This document shows positions 16,737-24,719 of a stretch of DNA of 27,107 bases, piece after piece. The position numbers and the translations under genes were made by a program. The stretch is taken from positions 1 to 27,107 of the IMG/VR virus record IMGVR_UViG_3300049810_000833; one strand, written 5' to 3'. The notes beneath the pieces are model-generated. The model was not told the DNA's origin. It saw only the letters and a program-made list of their open reading frames with translations, and did no database searches. Source of the DNA: a virus. Positions within the stretch are counted from its first letter, which is position 1. Every line of letters begins with the position of its first letter.

Positions 16737-17954
16737 TTAAGGTGTAGTTACTGTAACGTTACAACGAATACTGATTGGCGCGCCAGTATCCGGAATATCA
16801 GAAGGACCAACGATTACTTGATTAGTATTAATTTCACTTGCACTAGTACTTCCGTTAGCTGAACGTCTTACAGGACTTCCACCCGAACCCAGAGGAGTTC
16901 CTGAAGCATCTGTCTGAACTTCTAGATTTGAATTTCCTACATAGACTTGTTCTCCAGTTATCCATTCCCAATCATGTTTGACTAAAACTCCACCAACACC
17001 ATCACTGATCTGAGCACCATCATTTGCATCATAAACTTTTGCTGTCAATGTTACTGGATTACCTGAGTTATTTCGGAATACTACTGGATTATCTGCTTCT
17101 ATTTCAACGTATACTGCGGCACGACCAGAACGAACTTTACTAAATGTTACAGCATCCTTACCCTGTTCACCACTTACACGAACTGTTAATGTCGCATTAG
17201 AGTCTCCGATATTTTCTGGTTTAATCTCTAATCTAGCACCAGATACGGCAGTGGTGGGTAAAGATCCTGTAGAGAATGAACCAGTGTAGTCTGTATCGTA
17301 TCCACCAATACCACCAGCACCATTTGAAGTTGCAGTTTGTGTTGACCATGTTCCACCGTCTAACGCTGTCTCATAGGTGAGAGCGCCTGGACTACCGGCA
17401 ATATCAAATAGAATAGTACTATTATTCTGACTTCCTAGTAAAACACCATCCGCATCCGCAGAGAAGATTTGACTAGAAGGTACGAGACTGATAATTGTAC
17501 CACCAGCACCATCCTGAATACGGTTGACTGAAAGTGCTAAATCAAAAGATCCCGTAGTTCCATTGTTATTATATGTAACTGGTATTAGGATAGTAGCTGA
17601 AGAAGGAGTACCGATAGCATCAGCGTATATAACACCAGCGCCTTTGAGTACTCCACTACCTATGTCAGTTCCGTTGGCTTGTGATACAAGGAATTCCCAA
17701 CCACTTACCGTGTTAATAGAACCAATACTAAATTGTCCATCTGAAGGAGAGGCACTTGTTGTGAATGTCTGCTCAGTACCACCAATAAATACTTTTACAG
17801 AACATGAAAAATCGCGTCTTGTCTCATTTGATACTACACCCACATCATTAGCTGCAAAGGTATGATTCTCATTTGTCAAGAACGCAGTTACGGAACTTTG
17901 ACCATCGGCTAAGTCCGTGAAAGTTATGGCGGCCGTTGCCGTTCTAATTGCCAT
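16737..17954 (-). CDS. Fibre-like virion protein with Ig-like segment
   Basis: 405 aa. The head MAIRTATAAITFTDLADG is clearly related to that of the collagen-like fibre, suggesting a common docking site. The middle is beta-rich (FSCSVKVFIGG, ATILIPVTY, FDLALSVNRIQDG). VSGEQGKDAVTF (261-272) reads like a collagen remnant. Residues about 280-335 (VVFRNNSGNPVTLTAKV, then HDWEW at 327-331) match a segment of the 295-aa protein and look like an Ig-type fold. No enzyme motif is seen. It lies 2 bases after the 295-aa gene and upstream of the collagen gene, in one late transcript. Most likely a tail or fibre component; the exact place in the virion is unknown. Confidence 0.7.
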   Translation of the reverse strand: MAIRTATAAITFTDLADGQSSVTAFLTNENHTFAANDVGVVSNETRRDFSCSVKVFIGGTEQTFTTSASPSDGQFSIGSINTVSGWEFLVSQANGTDIGSGVLKGAGVIYADAIGTPSSATILIPVTYNNNGTTGSFDLALSVNRIQDGAGGTIISLVPSSQIFSADADGVLLGSQNNSTILFDIAGSPGALTYETALDGGTWSTQTATSNGAGGIGGYDTDYTGSFSTGSLPTTAVSGARLEIKPENIGDSNATLTVRVSGEQGKDAVTFSKVRSGRAAVYVEIEADNPVVFRNNSGNPVTLTAKVYDANDGAQISDGVGGVLVKHDWEWITGEQVYVGNSNLEVQTDASGTPLGSGGSPVRRSANGSTSASEINTNQVIVGPSDIPDTGAPISIRCNVTVTTP

Positions 17955-17956
17955 TA

Positions 17957-18844
17957 TTAATCCTCTTGTTTATCGTTAATTGTTAATTGCAAAGGTAGGG
18001 TACCTGAATTGGGAACCGCCTGAGCTTCTATGAATATAGATTTTAATTCTCCGTTAGGAAAATTGTCCGTGACTCCAGAGTTGGTGGCAGGAACGCCATA
18101 CCCTATGGGACATGTACCATCAGACCCTACTGTGACAATATTACCGTCAATGTGAGAGACATATCGCGTTGTTTCATGGACACATACAGGTACTCCATCA
18201 TTGGTCCATTCATAATCAAATTCCTTATAGTCATTCGACGATATTTCTGTACCGTCAGATGTTATAAATGCTTTTATTTCTGTTTGACCTGTATCATTAC
18301 GAAAGATTACCCCGTTAGTGGCCAATATATCGACTTCTAGATTAGGTAACCCACGGTCATAAGCCAATACTGGATCTGACCAATCAGATACTTCTATGTT
18401 CTTAGTTATATCATTAGAAGTGACTACAACTCGTATTAAGAAAACATATCTTCCTGTAGTGGGAAGATCAAAACTCCAACCATTAAAATCTGTACTTATC
18501 GTATTAGTTACAAATAAAGATCCAGTTTCAAAGTTATATGTTGTAGAAACATTAATATCTTGATCACTAGGAAGATCGGATTGATCATAACTTTTATACA
18601 ATAGTATATTAGCACTTCCTCCGTCAGGATCTATATTCGACAATTGAGAAGTTATTTCGTCTTCTACAAGTTGTTGAAGTTCTCCGGTAGTTAGACCTCC
18701 ACCACCACTTCCACCACCTCCGGTAAGTGTGATAAGGTTATATAGTTCCGCGAAGTTGTCATTAATTTTCTGACTCGCATTACGAAGAGTATCGCCTTGT
18801 CCATCATTCGCGGCACCACCAGTATTAAGAATTTGTCTAGACAT
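17957..18844 (-). CDS. Fibre-like virion protein, KINDNF head
   Basis: 295 aa. The head ILNTGGAANDGQGDTLRNAS plus KINDNFAEL (26-34) is a widespread N-terminal module of T4-like fibre and baseplate proteins. A Gly/Ser linker (GGGGSGGGG, 42-50) separates it from a helix and then a beta-rich C-terminal region. Residues about 165-225 (GVIFRNDTGQTEIKAFI, FDYEWTNDG) match the Ig-like part of the 405-aa protein. The gene starts 25 bases after an exact late promoter and leads the fibre-gene group. Probably a short structural adaptor at the baseplate edge. Confidence 0.72.
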   Translation of the reverse strand: MSRQILNTGGAANDGQGDTLRNASQKINDNFAELYNLITLTGGGGSGGGGLTTGELQQLVEDEITSQLSNIDPDGGSANILLYKSYDQSDLPSDQDINVSTTYNFETGSLFVTNTISTDFNGWSFDLPTTGRYVFLIRVVVTSNDITKNIEVSDWSDPVLAYDRGLPNLEVDILATNGVIFRNDTGQTEIKAFITSDGTEISSNDYKEFDYEWTNDGVPVCVHETTRYVSHIDGNIVTVGSDGTCPIGYGVPATNSGVTDNFPNGELKSIFIEAQAVPNSGTLPLQLTINDKQED

Positions 18845-18868
18845 TAGAGTCCTCGTAAGTAGTCTCTG

Positions 18869-18876
18869 TATTTATA
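18869..18876 (-). promoter_or_regulatory. T4-type late promoter for the fibre-gene group
   Basis: Exact TATAAATA on the minus strand, 25 bases upstream of the 295-aa gene. It lies in the 35-base gap after the gp7-slot gene, so the fibre and modification genes can be expressed separately from the wedge genes. Confidence 0.85.
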
Positions 18877-18879
18877 AAT

Positions 18880-19887
18880 TTACAAATAGTCATCGTCATC
18901 CAAGGTCTGATATTCGGAGGATAGTGATAATGTTCCATTATCTAAAGTCCTTGGAGTAACTCCAGCCCAATCCCCGATAGTTCCTTTAATAGTTATAGAA
19001 CTACCATTAGAATCTACCATTGTTGTAGAGAATACATCTTGAATTTGTTGTAATGTTATATCTTTATATTTTTCTAATGTCTCTAGAGAACTAATCACTA
19101 TTCCTTCAGCGTTAGCTCTTTGATCACTATCTCTAGCATCTACAGAATCCGTTTCTTCCATAGTTAATAGAGAATATAGAGGAGTGAATGATGACCTGAC
19201 CATACTTCCTTGAACAACAACCGCGTAGTTTTGAACCTCTAATGGATCAGTTCCTATCCCAGCAGAAAAACCCATAGAAGCAACTTCTTGAACTTCTACT
19301 TCTGATGATAAATGCCATCCGGCTGGGTGTACCATCCTTTTATAAAAGTCTTCATACTCACTAAAAGCTATTCCAGTTTTTAAAAGAATAGAAAATATTT
19401 GATATTTCTTATCGTCTTGAACATACTTTAAAGATTGTGGACCTATCAAAGAGCCGCCAGGTTTATCATTTAAAATAAATATATCTTTCTTTGGATAGGA
19501 TACTTCTACGTCCTCATTAAAGAAAGCTTTAAAAAATTGTTCTACTGATAATTGAGTTCCTTTATTTCTGTAAAAATTAGAAAGAAGTCTTGTCATCAAT
19601 CGTGGGTTCTGATAGAAAGATGAAGTTTCTAATCCTTCACTTATCTCACCTATCAACAAATCGAGAGTACTTAATTCAGCATTAGATATGTTTCTTATAC
19701 CAAACAAACTATGGATTTGATCATCATATGAAACACTTCCGTCTTCTCCGGTATACTCATAGTACTTCTCTAGGAAAGTAATAAGTCTGGGATACTCTGT
19801 CTGAAAGAACTCAGGCAATACCTGAGTGACCTGACTTCTATGGAAGTTAGGTTCAGACCTATACTGACTGTTAATCAAGTTCAACAT
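18880..19887 (-). CDS. Conserved T4-like baseplate protein in the gp7 position
   Basis: 335 aa. It opens MLNLINSQYRSEPNFHRSQV and contains FFQTEYPRLITFLEKYYEY (27-45), FYRNKGTQLSVEQFFKAFF (105-123) and VEVSYPKKDIF (128-138). These blocks are typical of a conserved virion protein that follows gp6 in marine T4-like phages. T4 has the 1032-aa gp7 at this place, so this short protein may be its functional counterpart or a wedge partner; I do not claim homology to gp7. Its ATG overlaps the gp6 stop by one base, which implies coupled, matched synthesis with gp6. Confidence 0.7.
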   Translation of the reverse strand: MLNLINSQYRSEPNFHRSQVTQVLPEFFQTEYPRLITFLEKYYEYTGEDGSVSYDDQIHSLFGIRNISNAELSTLDLLIGEISEGLETSSFYQNPRLMTRLLSNFYRNKGTQLSVEQFFKAFFNEDVEVSYPKKDIFILNDKPGGSLIGPQSLKYVQDDKKYQIFSILLKTGIAFSEYEDFYKRMVHPAGWHLSSEVEVQEVASMGFSAGIGTDPLEVQNYAVVVQGSMVRSSFTPLYSLLTMEETDSVDARDSDQRANAEGIVISSLETLEKYKDITLQQIQDVFSTTMVDSNGSSITIKGTIGDWAGVTPRTLDNGTLSLSSEYQTLDDDDYL

Positions 19888-21776
19888 TATAAACTAATCC
19901 TAGAGGACCCAATATCAATATAACCTATGGTGGAAGAGAAATCCTCATCTAAAGTAATTATATAATTTCTTAATGGACTGATAGTACTTTGATTCGCTGG
20001 AGTTGCAGATATTTTTATTCCTGTTCCCACATAACCCGACTTATCAACTCGCAAAGAACTTAACTTAACTGTGGCTGTATTGGGTTCATAGTAACCTACA
20101 TTAGGAGACTTAACAATACCATTTAGATCTAGTAGTTGTAATTTGGTGCTGCCCAGTTCATTCTTTATAATAACATCTATTCCATCAGACTTAAATACAG
20201 ATGATGTAACTATGTGGTCATCCTTATCTGGAGTAGCCAACATCACTGGGAAACTGATAGTATGATCCTGTTCCACATAGGTCAATATTGGTAACTGAGT
20301 AACGCCAGACACAGCATTGAATTCGTTCTTTGCAGTTTCTATTTCTGAGATGATAGAATCCACATCAATTCTTTGTTGTATACGCACAGACATCTTAGAG
20401 TTAATGATTGCGGTAGACAACTGATCTATTTGAGTTAATAAATTACTTCTACGGAATACTTTATCAAAAGAAGTCAAGTTATCCTCAAAGTATTGTTCTA
20501 TGAAATCATCAATAGTATTTTGTAAAGATTCCGCAGGCAAAGATGTTTTTACTGGGTCAATGTTAAATACTGTTTGTAATTCTAAGAAAGTTTCCCTAGG
20601 TTCAACAAACTCTGTGTTAATAGACATAATCGAAAGATTGGAAGTTAACTGACTATGAATTTGATTCTTAACATCAGTTTTTGTAGCTTCAGATACTCCA
20701 GTTAAAAAGTTCAATGCGACAAATACCTTTCCGTATTCGGGAGGAACATTATCATTACCACCCCAAGTAGTTACATCCTTTACGTACCCACTATAGTTAC
20801 GTGAGATCAATGCAGTATAATCATTCGCAGTAACAAGTCTATTCTGTGCACTGTAGGTCCTAGGAGCATTTAATTTGATTGATTCCATAGATTCTTTTTC
20901 GTCTCCACCAGCTGATGGTGAAACTGTTACCGGATTCAAAACAATATCGTCGGGCATACTATATGCGGTAGAGAAACTCTGCACACCATTTGCTTCATCA
21001 CCTGAAGTGGAGATATAAGTAACTTCTATTCTATTATCTGCATCGGGTCCAGTACCCAAAACATTTCCATCACTAAAGAATAATTCATAGTAACCATTAG
21101 ACGATTCGCGAATGATGTACACTCTAGAGTTATCCGTAATAGAAGATACGGTATTTATTTCGCTGTACTCTTGGAAGGTACCTGACAGATAGTTATCATA
21201 TACGCGAACTTCCATAGTCGAAGTATCTATAGAGGTATCTGGTATTACATACACAGAATCATCATTAACACTACCCACAATGAATGACTTAGTCTTGGCG
21301 CGACCCTCTTTAAGTTGCAACTCGGTAGAACCTCCTATTGTCTTAAACTCGTAGGTATTATTAACATCTTTAGTTGCAGAAAATTCTTCGGTAGAAAAGA
21401 ACGAATATACATTCTCATCTACAGTTCCAGTGAACTCTGTGTTTTTAGGAATAGTTAGAGTTGACGGCCCGGTCGTACTTGTAAGGGATATAGACACCGC
21501 ACCTGTAGCCGCAGTCTTAGATCTAGGAGAATAACCCAGTGTCTCTGCATGGGATACCGCAGAAGAACGCAACTGTGAAGAACTCAGAAAGGATTCATTG
21601 ATAGCCATATTAGCAATCAACCCATTGATATGAGTATTGTGTGCTAAAACGTCTAGTAAGTTAGACAGACCACTCGCACCGAAATCATAATCTTGAAACT
21701 CGGATTGTTGTTTTAAATAAGTCTGTAGTTGAGATTTAATCTGAAAGAAATCCAACTCGGAGTTCTGTATAGCCAT
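19887..21776 (-). CDS. gp6: Baseplate wedge subunit gp6 (J-type)
   Basis: 629 aa, close to T4 gp6 (660 aa). The N-terminus (FFQIKSQLQTYLKQQSEFQD, then LSNLLDVLAHNTHINGLIAN) is the conserved gp6 signature. The middle contains LNAPRTYSAQNRLVTANDYT (about 308-327), the conserved block of the baseplate_J family, followed by TTWGGNDNVPPEYGKVFVAL. In contractile systems two gp6 copies per wedge form the iris that triggers sheath contraction. It is placed between gp25 and the gp7-slot gene, adjacent to gp25 and overlapping the next gene by one base, so they form one operon. Confidence 0.92.
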   Translation of the reverse strand: MAIQNSELDFFQIKSQLQTYLKQQSEFQDYDFGASGLSNLLDVLAHNTHINGLIANMAINESFLSSSQLRSSAVSHAETLGYSPRSKTAATGAVSISLTSTTGPSTLTIPKNTEFTGTVDENVYSFFSTEEFSATKDVNNTYEFKTIGGSTELQLKEGRAKTKSFIVGSVNDDSVYVIPDTSIDTSTMEVRVYDNYLSGTFQEYSEINTVSSITDNSRVYIIRESSNGYYELFFSDGNVLGTGPDADNRIEVTYISTSGDEANGVQSFSTAYSMPDDIVLNPVTVSPSAGGDEKESMESIKLNAPRTYSAQNRLVTANDYTALISRNYSGYVKDVTTWGGNDNVPPEYGKVFVALNFLTGVSEATKTDVKNQIHSQLTSNLSIMSINTEFVEPRETFLELQTVFNIDPVKTSLPAESLQNTIDDFIEQYFEDNLTSFDKVFRRSNLLTQIDQLSTAIINSKMSVRIQQRIDVDSIISEIETAKNEFNAVSGVTQLPILTYVEQDHTISFPVMLATPDKDDHIVTSSVFKSDGIDVIIKNELGSTKLQLLDLNGIVKSPNVGYYEPNTATVKLSSLRVDKSGYVGTGIKISATPANQSTISPLRNYIITLDEDFSSTIGYIDIGSSRISL

Positions 21777-22217
21777 TTATCTATTCCTTGCAATATTAAC
21801 ATTCAATGTAACAACTCTTTGTACGCTTACTACTGCGAAGGTTATTGTTACATCGATCGAATTATAGTCGGGTCTTAATACACTCTTAATAGTTCTTATT
21901 GTTGCTCTAGGTTCATATGCATTTATAGCATAACGAATATTATCTTCAATGTCCGAAGACACGGGTTCTGTAGAAAGAGAGAACAATAGATCCTGTAGGT
22001 TACCACCCATCAAAGGTCTGTATGGAATCTCACCATGATTAGTCATCAATAGATTCTTTACAGACTGAAACACCGCAGCTGCATCTGTCTTCTTATACAG
22101 ATCACCAGATGGTTTGGGTTCGAATGAACAGTCTACATCTGAGTATGTACGAGAGATAGATGTAGTAATCGGTCTCTTAGATAGGTTACCATCTTGTATT
22201 GAAAATATTTTTGCCAT
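21777..22217 (-). CDS. gp25: Baseplate wedge subunit gp25
   Basis: 146 aa (T4 gp25 is 132). It shows the family hallmarks HGEIPYRPLMGGNLQDLLF (61-79) and the EPR core motif in YEPRATI (101-107), which joins the gp6/gp53 core bundle. It initiates wedge and sheath contacts in contractile tails and is one of the most conserved baseplate genes. First gene of the leftward late module: an exact late promoter lies 22 bases upstream, and the gp6 gene follows without a gap. The upstream GAGG lies about 11 bases before the ATG. Confidence 0.93.
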   Translation of the reverse strand: MAKIFSIQDGNLSKRPITTSISRTYSDVDCSFEPKPSGDLYKKTDAAAVFQSVKNLLMTNHGEIPYRPLMGGNLQDLLFSLSTEPVSSDIEDNIRYAINAYEPRATIRTIKSVLRPDYNSIDVTITFAVVSVQRVVTLNVNIARNR

Positions 22218-22238
22218 AGGGTTAAATTCCTCTAGTAC

Positions 22239-22246
22239 TATTTATA
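22239..22246 (-). promoter_or_regulatory. T4-type late promoter for gp25
   Basis: Exact TATAAATA on the minus strand, 22 bases upstream of gp25. It faces away from the early promoter at 22292, forming a divergent late/early control region between the two modules. Confidence 0.88.
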
Positions 22247-22291
22247 CAGATATAGTGACGATTTATTTTTTAATTTATTTGTAAAAAACGC

Positions 22292-22320
22292 TTGACAATT
22301 GATATAAAGTGTTGTATAAT
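22292..22320 (+). promoter_or_regulatory. Sigma70-type early promoter, consensus -35 and -10
   Basis: TTGACA at 22292-22297 and TATAAT at 22315-22320, with an exact 17-bp spacer and an A/T-rich stretch upstream. It reads rightward into the 54-aa gene. Its downstream leader differs from the four later cassettes, so it is a separate class. Confidence 0.88.
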
Positions 22321-22355
22321 ACTTGTATTGAGAATGAGAAGAGAGATTGAGAATA

Positions 22356-22520
22356 ATGAATTACAAAGTCGGTGAGAAAGTTTGGGTAAAATGCGCTGGT
22401 ACTGACACGTGGGTTATTGGTGTTGTTACTGGTAATACCGCTAAGAGAGTTAGAGTTTTTAACGAGTCTAGATCTGTCGAAGGTCTTTATGCTCCCAACA
22501 ATGTAGAGAGGATTTCGTAA
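22356..22520 (+). CDS. Small SH3-like hypothetical protein
   Basis: 54 aa: begins MNYKVGEKVWVKCAGTDTWV and ends YAPNNVERIS. The pattern VGEKVWV...GVVTGNTAKRVRVF...LYAPNNVE is that of a small five-stranded SH3/KOW-type barrel, often used for protein or nucleic-acid contact in phage early proteins. It is the first gene behind the early promoter, with a purine-rich GAGAGATTGAGA leader. The stop TAA overlaps the next ATG (TAATG). No catalytic motif is present; the function is unknown. Confidence 0.75.
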   Translation: MNYKVGEKVWVKCAGTDTWVIGVVTGNTAKRVRVFNESRSVEGLYAPNNVERIS

Positions 22521-22750
22521 TGGAAGATTTAAAAAGAGTAATAGAGGATTACATCCGAGAAGCTGTAGAACTGCCTGAGAACCGGAAACTTTCGGGTGAT
22601 ATCAATTGGAATCTAGTTGATGCAGATGTGTACGCACGTATAAACCCAGTTAGAAACACCGTATCTCTATTCTACAAGTTGTTCGATGAGATCGCAACTG
22701 AGATAGAATACAATGACCAAATAACTAGGGACTACAAGAATCATGAGTAA
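22520..22750 (+). CDS. Hypothetical early protein
   Basis: 76 aa, acidic and mostly helical (MEDLKRVIEDYIREAVELPE, then VSLFYKLFDEIATEIEYNDQ). I do not recognise the family. It has no cysteine pairs, signal peptide or membrane span. It is coupled to the preceding gene by TAATG and overlaps the HNH gene by 8 bases, so it belongs to the first early operon. Confidence 0.65.
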   Translation: MEDLKRVIEDYIREAVELPENRKLSGDINWNLVDADVYARINPVRNTVSLFYKLFDEIATEIEYNDQITRDYKNHE

Positions 22751-23192
22751 ACGACGACAAGACAAAACTACAAAGAAACAGATTGTAGAATGGGCGATAC
22801 GTAACTTAGACGAATGTGGTATGGGTTGCGATGCGGATGAATATCATCGCCGGTGTTGGAGGTGTGGTTATGTTAGGAACACCGAAAGGTGTCATGTCAT
22901 TCCGCACTCTTTAGGCGGACCTGATGAACCTTATAACTATAGACTATTATGCGAAGACTGTCACCAAGAAGCACCTAATGTTGACGATCCTCACGCAATG
23001 GATGAATGGATTAAAGACACAAGTGTTTCAACTTATGATACCTTTTGGGAAATTGAAAAAGTAGTGAAAAGTGTCATGGACAAAACCTCAATACATTTTG
23101 GGCATAACGGTTTAAATCATTCTACAAGAGAATGGGCGTTCAAAGAGTTTAGAAAGGAATGGAAAAAGGAAAAGGGATATGAGTTATTATAA
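22743..23192 (+). CDS. HNH endonuclease
   Basis: 149 aa. Zinc-binding C38-x-x-C41 (CWRCG) and C70-x-x-C73 frame the HNH core: CHVIPHSLGG (50-59, H51), YNYRLLC (N65) and CHQEAPN (H74). Family members nick or cut DNA using a metal ion bound by the beta-beta-alpha fold. The N-terminus is basic (KRRQDKTTKK) and may touch DNA; the C-terminal half has no motif I know. It could be a homing-type nuclease or a tool against host DNA. It sits inside an early operon, overlapping genes on both sides, which is unlike a free-standing insertion. Confidence 0.85.
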   Translation: MSKRRQDKTTKKQIVEWAIRNLDECGMGCDADEYHRRCWRCGYVRNTERCHVIPHSLGGPDEPYNYRLLCEDCHQEAPNVDDPHAMDEWIKDTSVSTYDTFWEIEKVVKSVMDKTSIHFGHNGLNHSTREWAFKEFRKEWKKEKGYELL

Positions 23193-23604
23193 CCAACAAT
23201 CGATACAGGAGTTTCTAGTAAACTTCGAAAACGGAATGTACAATAATTCGGATAAAGCTACTCAGTGTAATGCTGGATGGTTTGACTGGTTCTGTAACGA
23301 TTCATCTTTAAAGAACAAGACCTATAGACTAGTACCAAAAATTAAGTCTCTTATTACCTCTAGTAAAATTAATATCTACGAGGACTATGTATTCTTTAGG
23401 AACAATTGTCCTTCATTCGGGAGTTTGTATGATGATTTCCGTATATGCGATATAGAGACTGGAGATGTTAAGTACACTATAACTCCTAAAGATACGTGGG
23501 AGAAAGGACAAGCAAGTGTATATGGTCGTGATAACAATTTCGAAAAGGCTTTAGTTGTAGGAAATTGGAATGACGTTAAAAAATTCTTTGGTGTAAAGGC
23601 TTGA
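23179..23604 (+). CDS. Conserved hypothetical phage protein
   Basis: 141 aa. The string CPSFGSLYDDFRICDIETGD (residues 76-95) and NNFEKALVVGNWNDVKKFF near the end suggest a compact, conserved globular protein that I associate with phage hypotheticals but cannot name. There is no metal-binding or nucleotide-binding signature. The gene overlaps the HNH gene by 14 bases and ends just before the second HNH gene, so all three are likely translated from one early message. Confidence 0.65.
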   Translation: MSYYNQQSIQEFLVNFENGMYNNSDKATQCNAGWFDWFCNDSSLKNKTYRLVPKIKSLITSSKINIYEDYVFFRNNCPSFGSLYDDFRICDIETGDVKYTITPKDTWEKGQASVYGRDNNFEKALVVGNWNDVKKFFGVKA

Positions 23605-23606
23605 CT

Positions 23607-24389
23607 ATGATAGATGCAGAACTTCTAGTGGATACAAAATCTCGTCACTATAGAATGACTCATATAGATTTAAACACGCCTTGTGTTATTAGTGATAAAT
23701 TGTATACTAAAAAAGTCGGTGATAAACCTCGTGCCGCAAGTCCCGAATATAGAAATGCACTAGCGGAGTTTACTAATACTAATCTGCCCACGGGAAACGA
23801 CTATCATGCCTGTCATGCTTGTAATGATGGTAGGTGTGTAAATCCACAACATATTTATTGGGGAACTCCCAAAGAAAATCAAGATGATTTGTTGGAATAT
23901 TTGTCTCGTCTCTGGAAGAAAGATAAGTATATCACTAAGCGAGATATGATTATAATGGTCAAACTGCAAGATTATGATCAACGTGTCGCCTCTGGTGATA
24001 TTCAAGAGATGCATGAAATAACCAACCCAATAACTGCACGAGACACCGCAAATATAGGGGATACTATTCTTGTTGATATTCCGGAGGGGAAGAGTGCTTA
24101 CCATAGTCATTACATGATTAGAAGAAATCCTCACCCGAATGCAAAACCTAAAAAGAAAAAAAGTAGTCTTGTATTAAAACCTCACGAAAAGGATGCATTT
24201 CATAAGGCATGTATCCATGCTATCTGTTTGTTTTTTGAGAATCATCCACATAAAGAAAGGGGATGGGTCCCTACCGAATTAGCAGAACAATGGTTGTATG
24301 CATGGGATAGAGGAGAAGTTAAAACAAAGGAAGATTTTTTCTCTCTCTACAATAATTGGAAACCTGACAATTTAATATTTTTTGCTTGA
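23607..24389 (+). CDS. Second HNH-type endonuclease
   Basis: 260 aa from the ATG at 23607. A TTG at 23601 would add two residues, but the ATG has AAAGG seven bases upstream and is preferred. The nuclease core is HACHACNDGRCVNPQHIYWG (67-86), the H...C-x-N-P-x-H form of HNH fingers, followed by GTPKENQDD (86-94). The rest is a helical C-terminal extension with a lysine run (PKKKKSS) and a tryptophan-rich end (WVPTELAEQWLYAWD). Such proteins are common in T4-like phage genomes as mobile or early nucleases. The gene's stop codon is inside the -35 box of the next promoter. Confidence 0.8.
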   Translation: MIDAELLVDTKSRHYRMTHIDLNTPCVISDKLYTKKVGDKPRAASPEYRNALAEFTNTNLPTGNDYHACHACNDGRCVNPQHIYWGTPKENQDDLLEYLSRLWKKDKYITKRDMIIMVKLQDYDQRVASGDIQEMHEITNPITARDTANIGDTILVDIPEGKSAYHSHYMIRRNPHPNAKPKKKKSSLVLKPHEKDAFHKACIHAICLFFENHPHKERGWVPTELAEQWLYAWDRGEVKTKEDFFSLYNNWKPDNLIFFA

Positions 24390-24446
24390 CAAACCTTGTT
24401 GGCTGTTGTATAATGGTTACATAAATTGATAAAGAGAGAGAGAAAT
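24386..24446 (+). promoter_or_regulatory. Early promoter-leader cassette 1
   Basis: TTGACA 24386-24391, 17-bp spacer, TATAAT 24409-24414, then the shared leader TATAATGGTTACATAAATTG and GATAAAGAGAGAGAGA up to the ATG. The TGA stop of the second HNH gene overlaps the -35 box. Confidence 0.9.
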
Positions 24447-24719
24447 ATGAAAACTAACTATATCGCAATGCGATCTAATCCCGAACTAGTTCACTTCAGA
24501 AACTATGTTCTATCATTCTATGCCTATGATGGTCTATACCCTATAGAGGGTCTGTCTGTCGATGCCGTAGAACGTGCTATAATGGAGTATCTAGAGATAT
24601 GTTCTAGTACCACTCGCCATGAAACTTGGGGTCAGGGTGATTCACTTGACCGTGAACGTGTTCGTGATCTTATTATTGATACAACTTCCAGTAAACTTAA
24701 AGTTAGAGAGGCCGCATAA
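24447..24719 (+). CDS. Hypothetical early protein
   Basis: 90 aa from the ATG at 24447. A TTG seven codons earlier lies inside the conserved leader and is not a credible start because the same leader lacks it in frame at the other cassettes. The GAGAGAGAGA run serves as ribosome site. The sequence (MKTNYIAMRSNPELVHFRNY, VDAVERAIMEYLEICSS, VRDLIIDTTSSKLKVREAA) is helical with no known motif. It is coupled to the next gene by TAATG. Function unknown; probably an early accessory protein. Confidence 0.7.
   Translation: MKTNYIAMRSNPELVHFRNYVLSFYAYDGLYPIEGLSVDAVERAIMEYLEICSSTTRHETWGQGDSLDRERVRDLIIDTTSSKLKVREAA

Noticed and set aside
22743-24389. Group I intron or intein associated with the HNH genes
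   Set aside because: No split host gene, intein junction residues or intron core elements are visible around them.
24426-24446. TTG start adding seven residues to the 90-aa gene
   Set aside because: The TTG belongs to the leader conserved in cassettes 1, 2 and 4. In cassette 2 it is out of frame with the gene, so it is not a real start.
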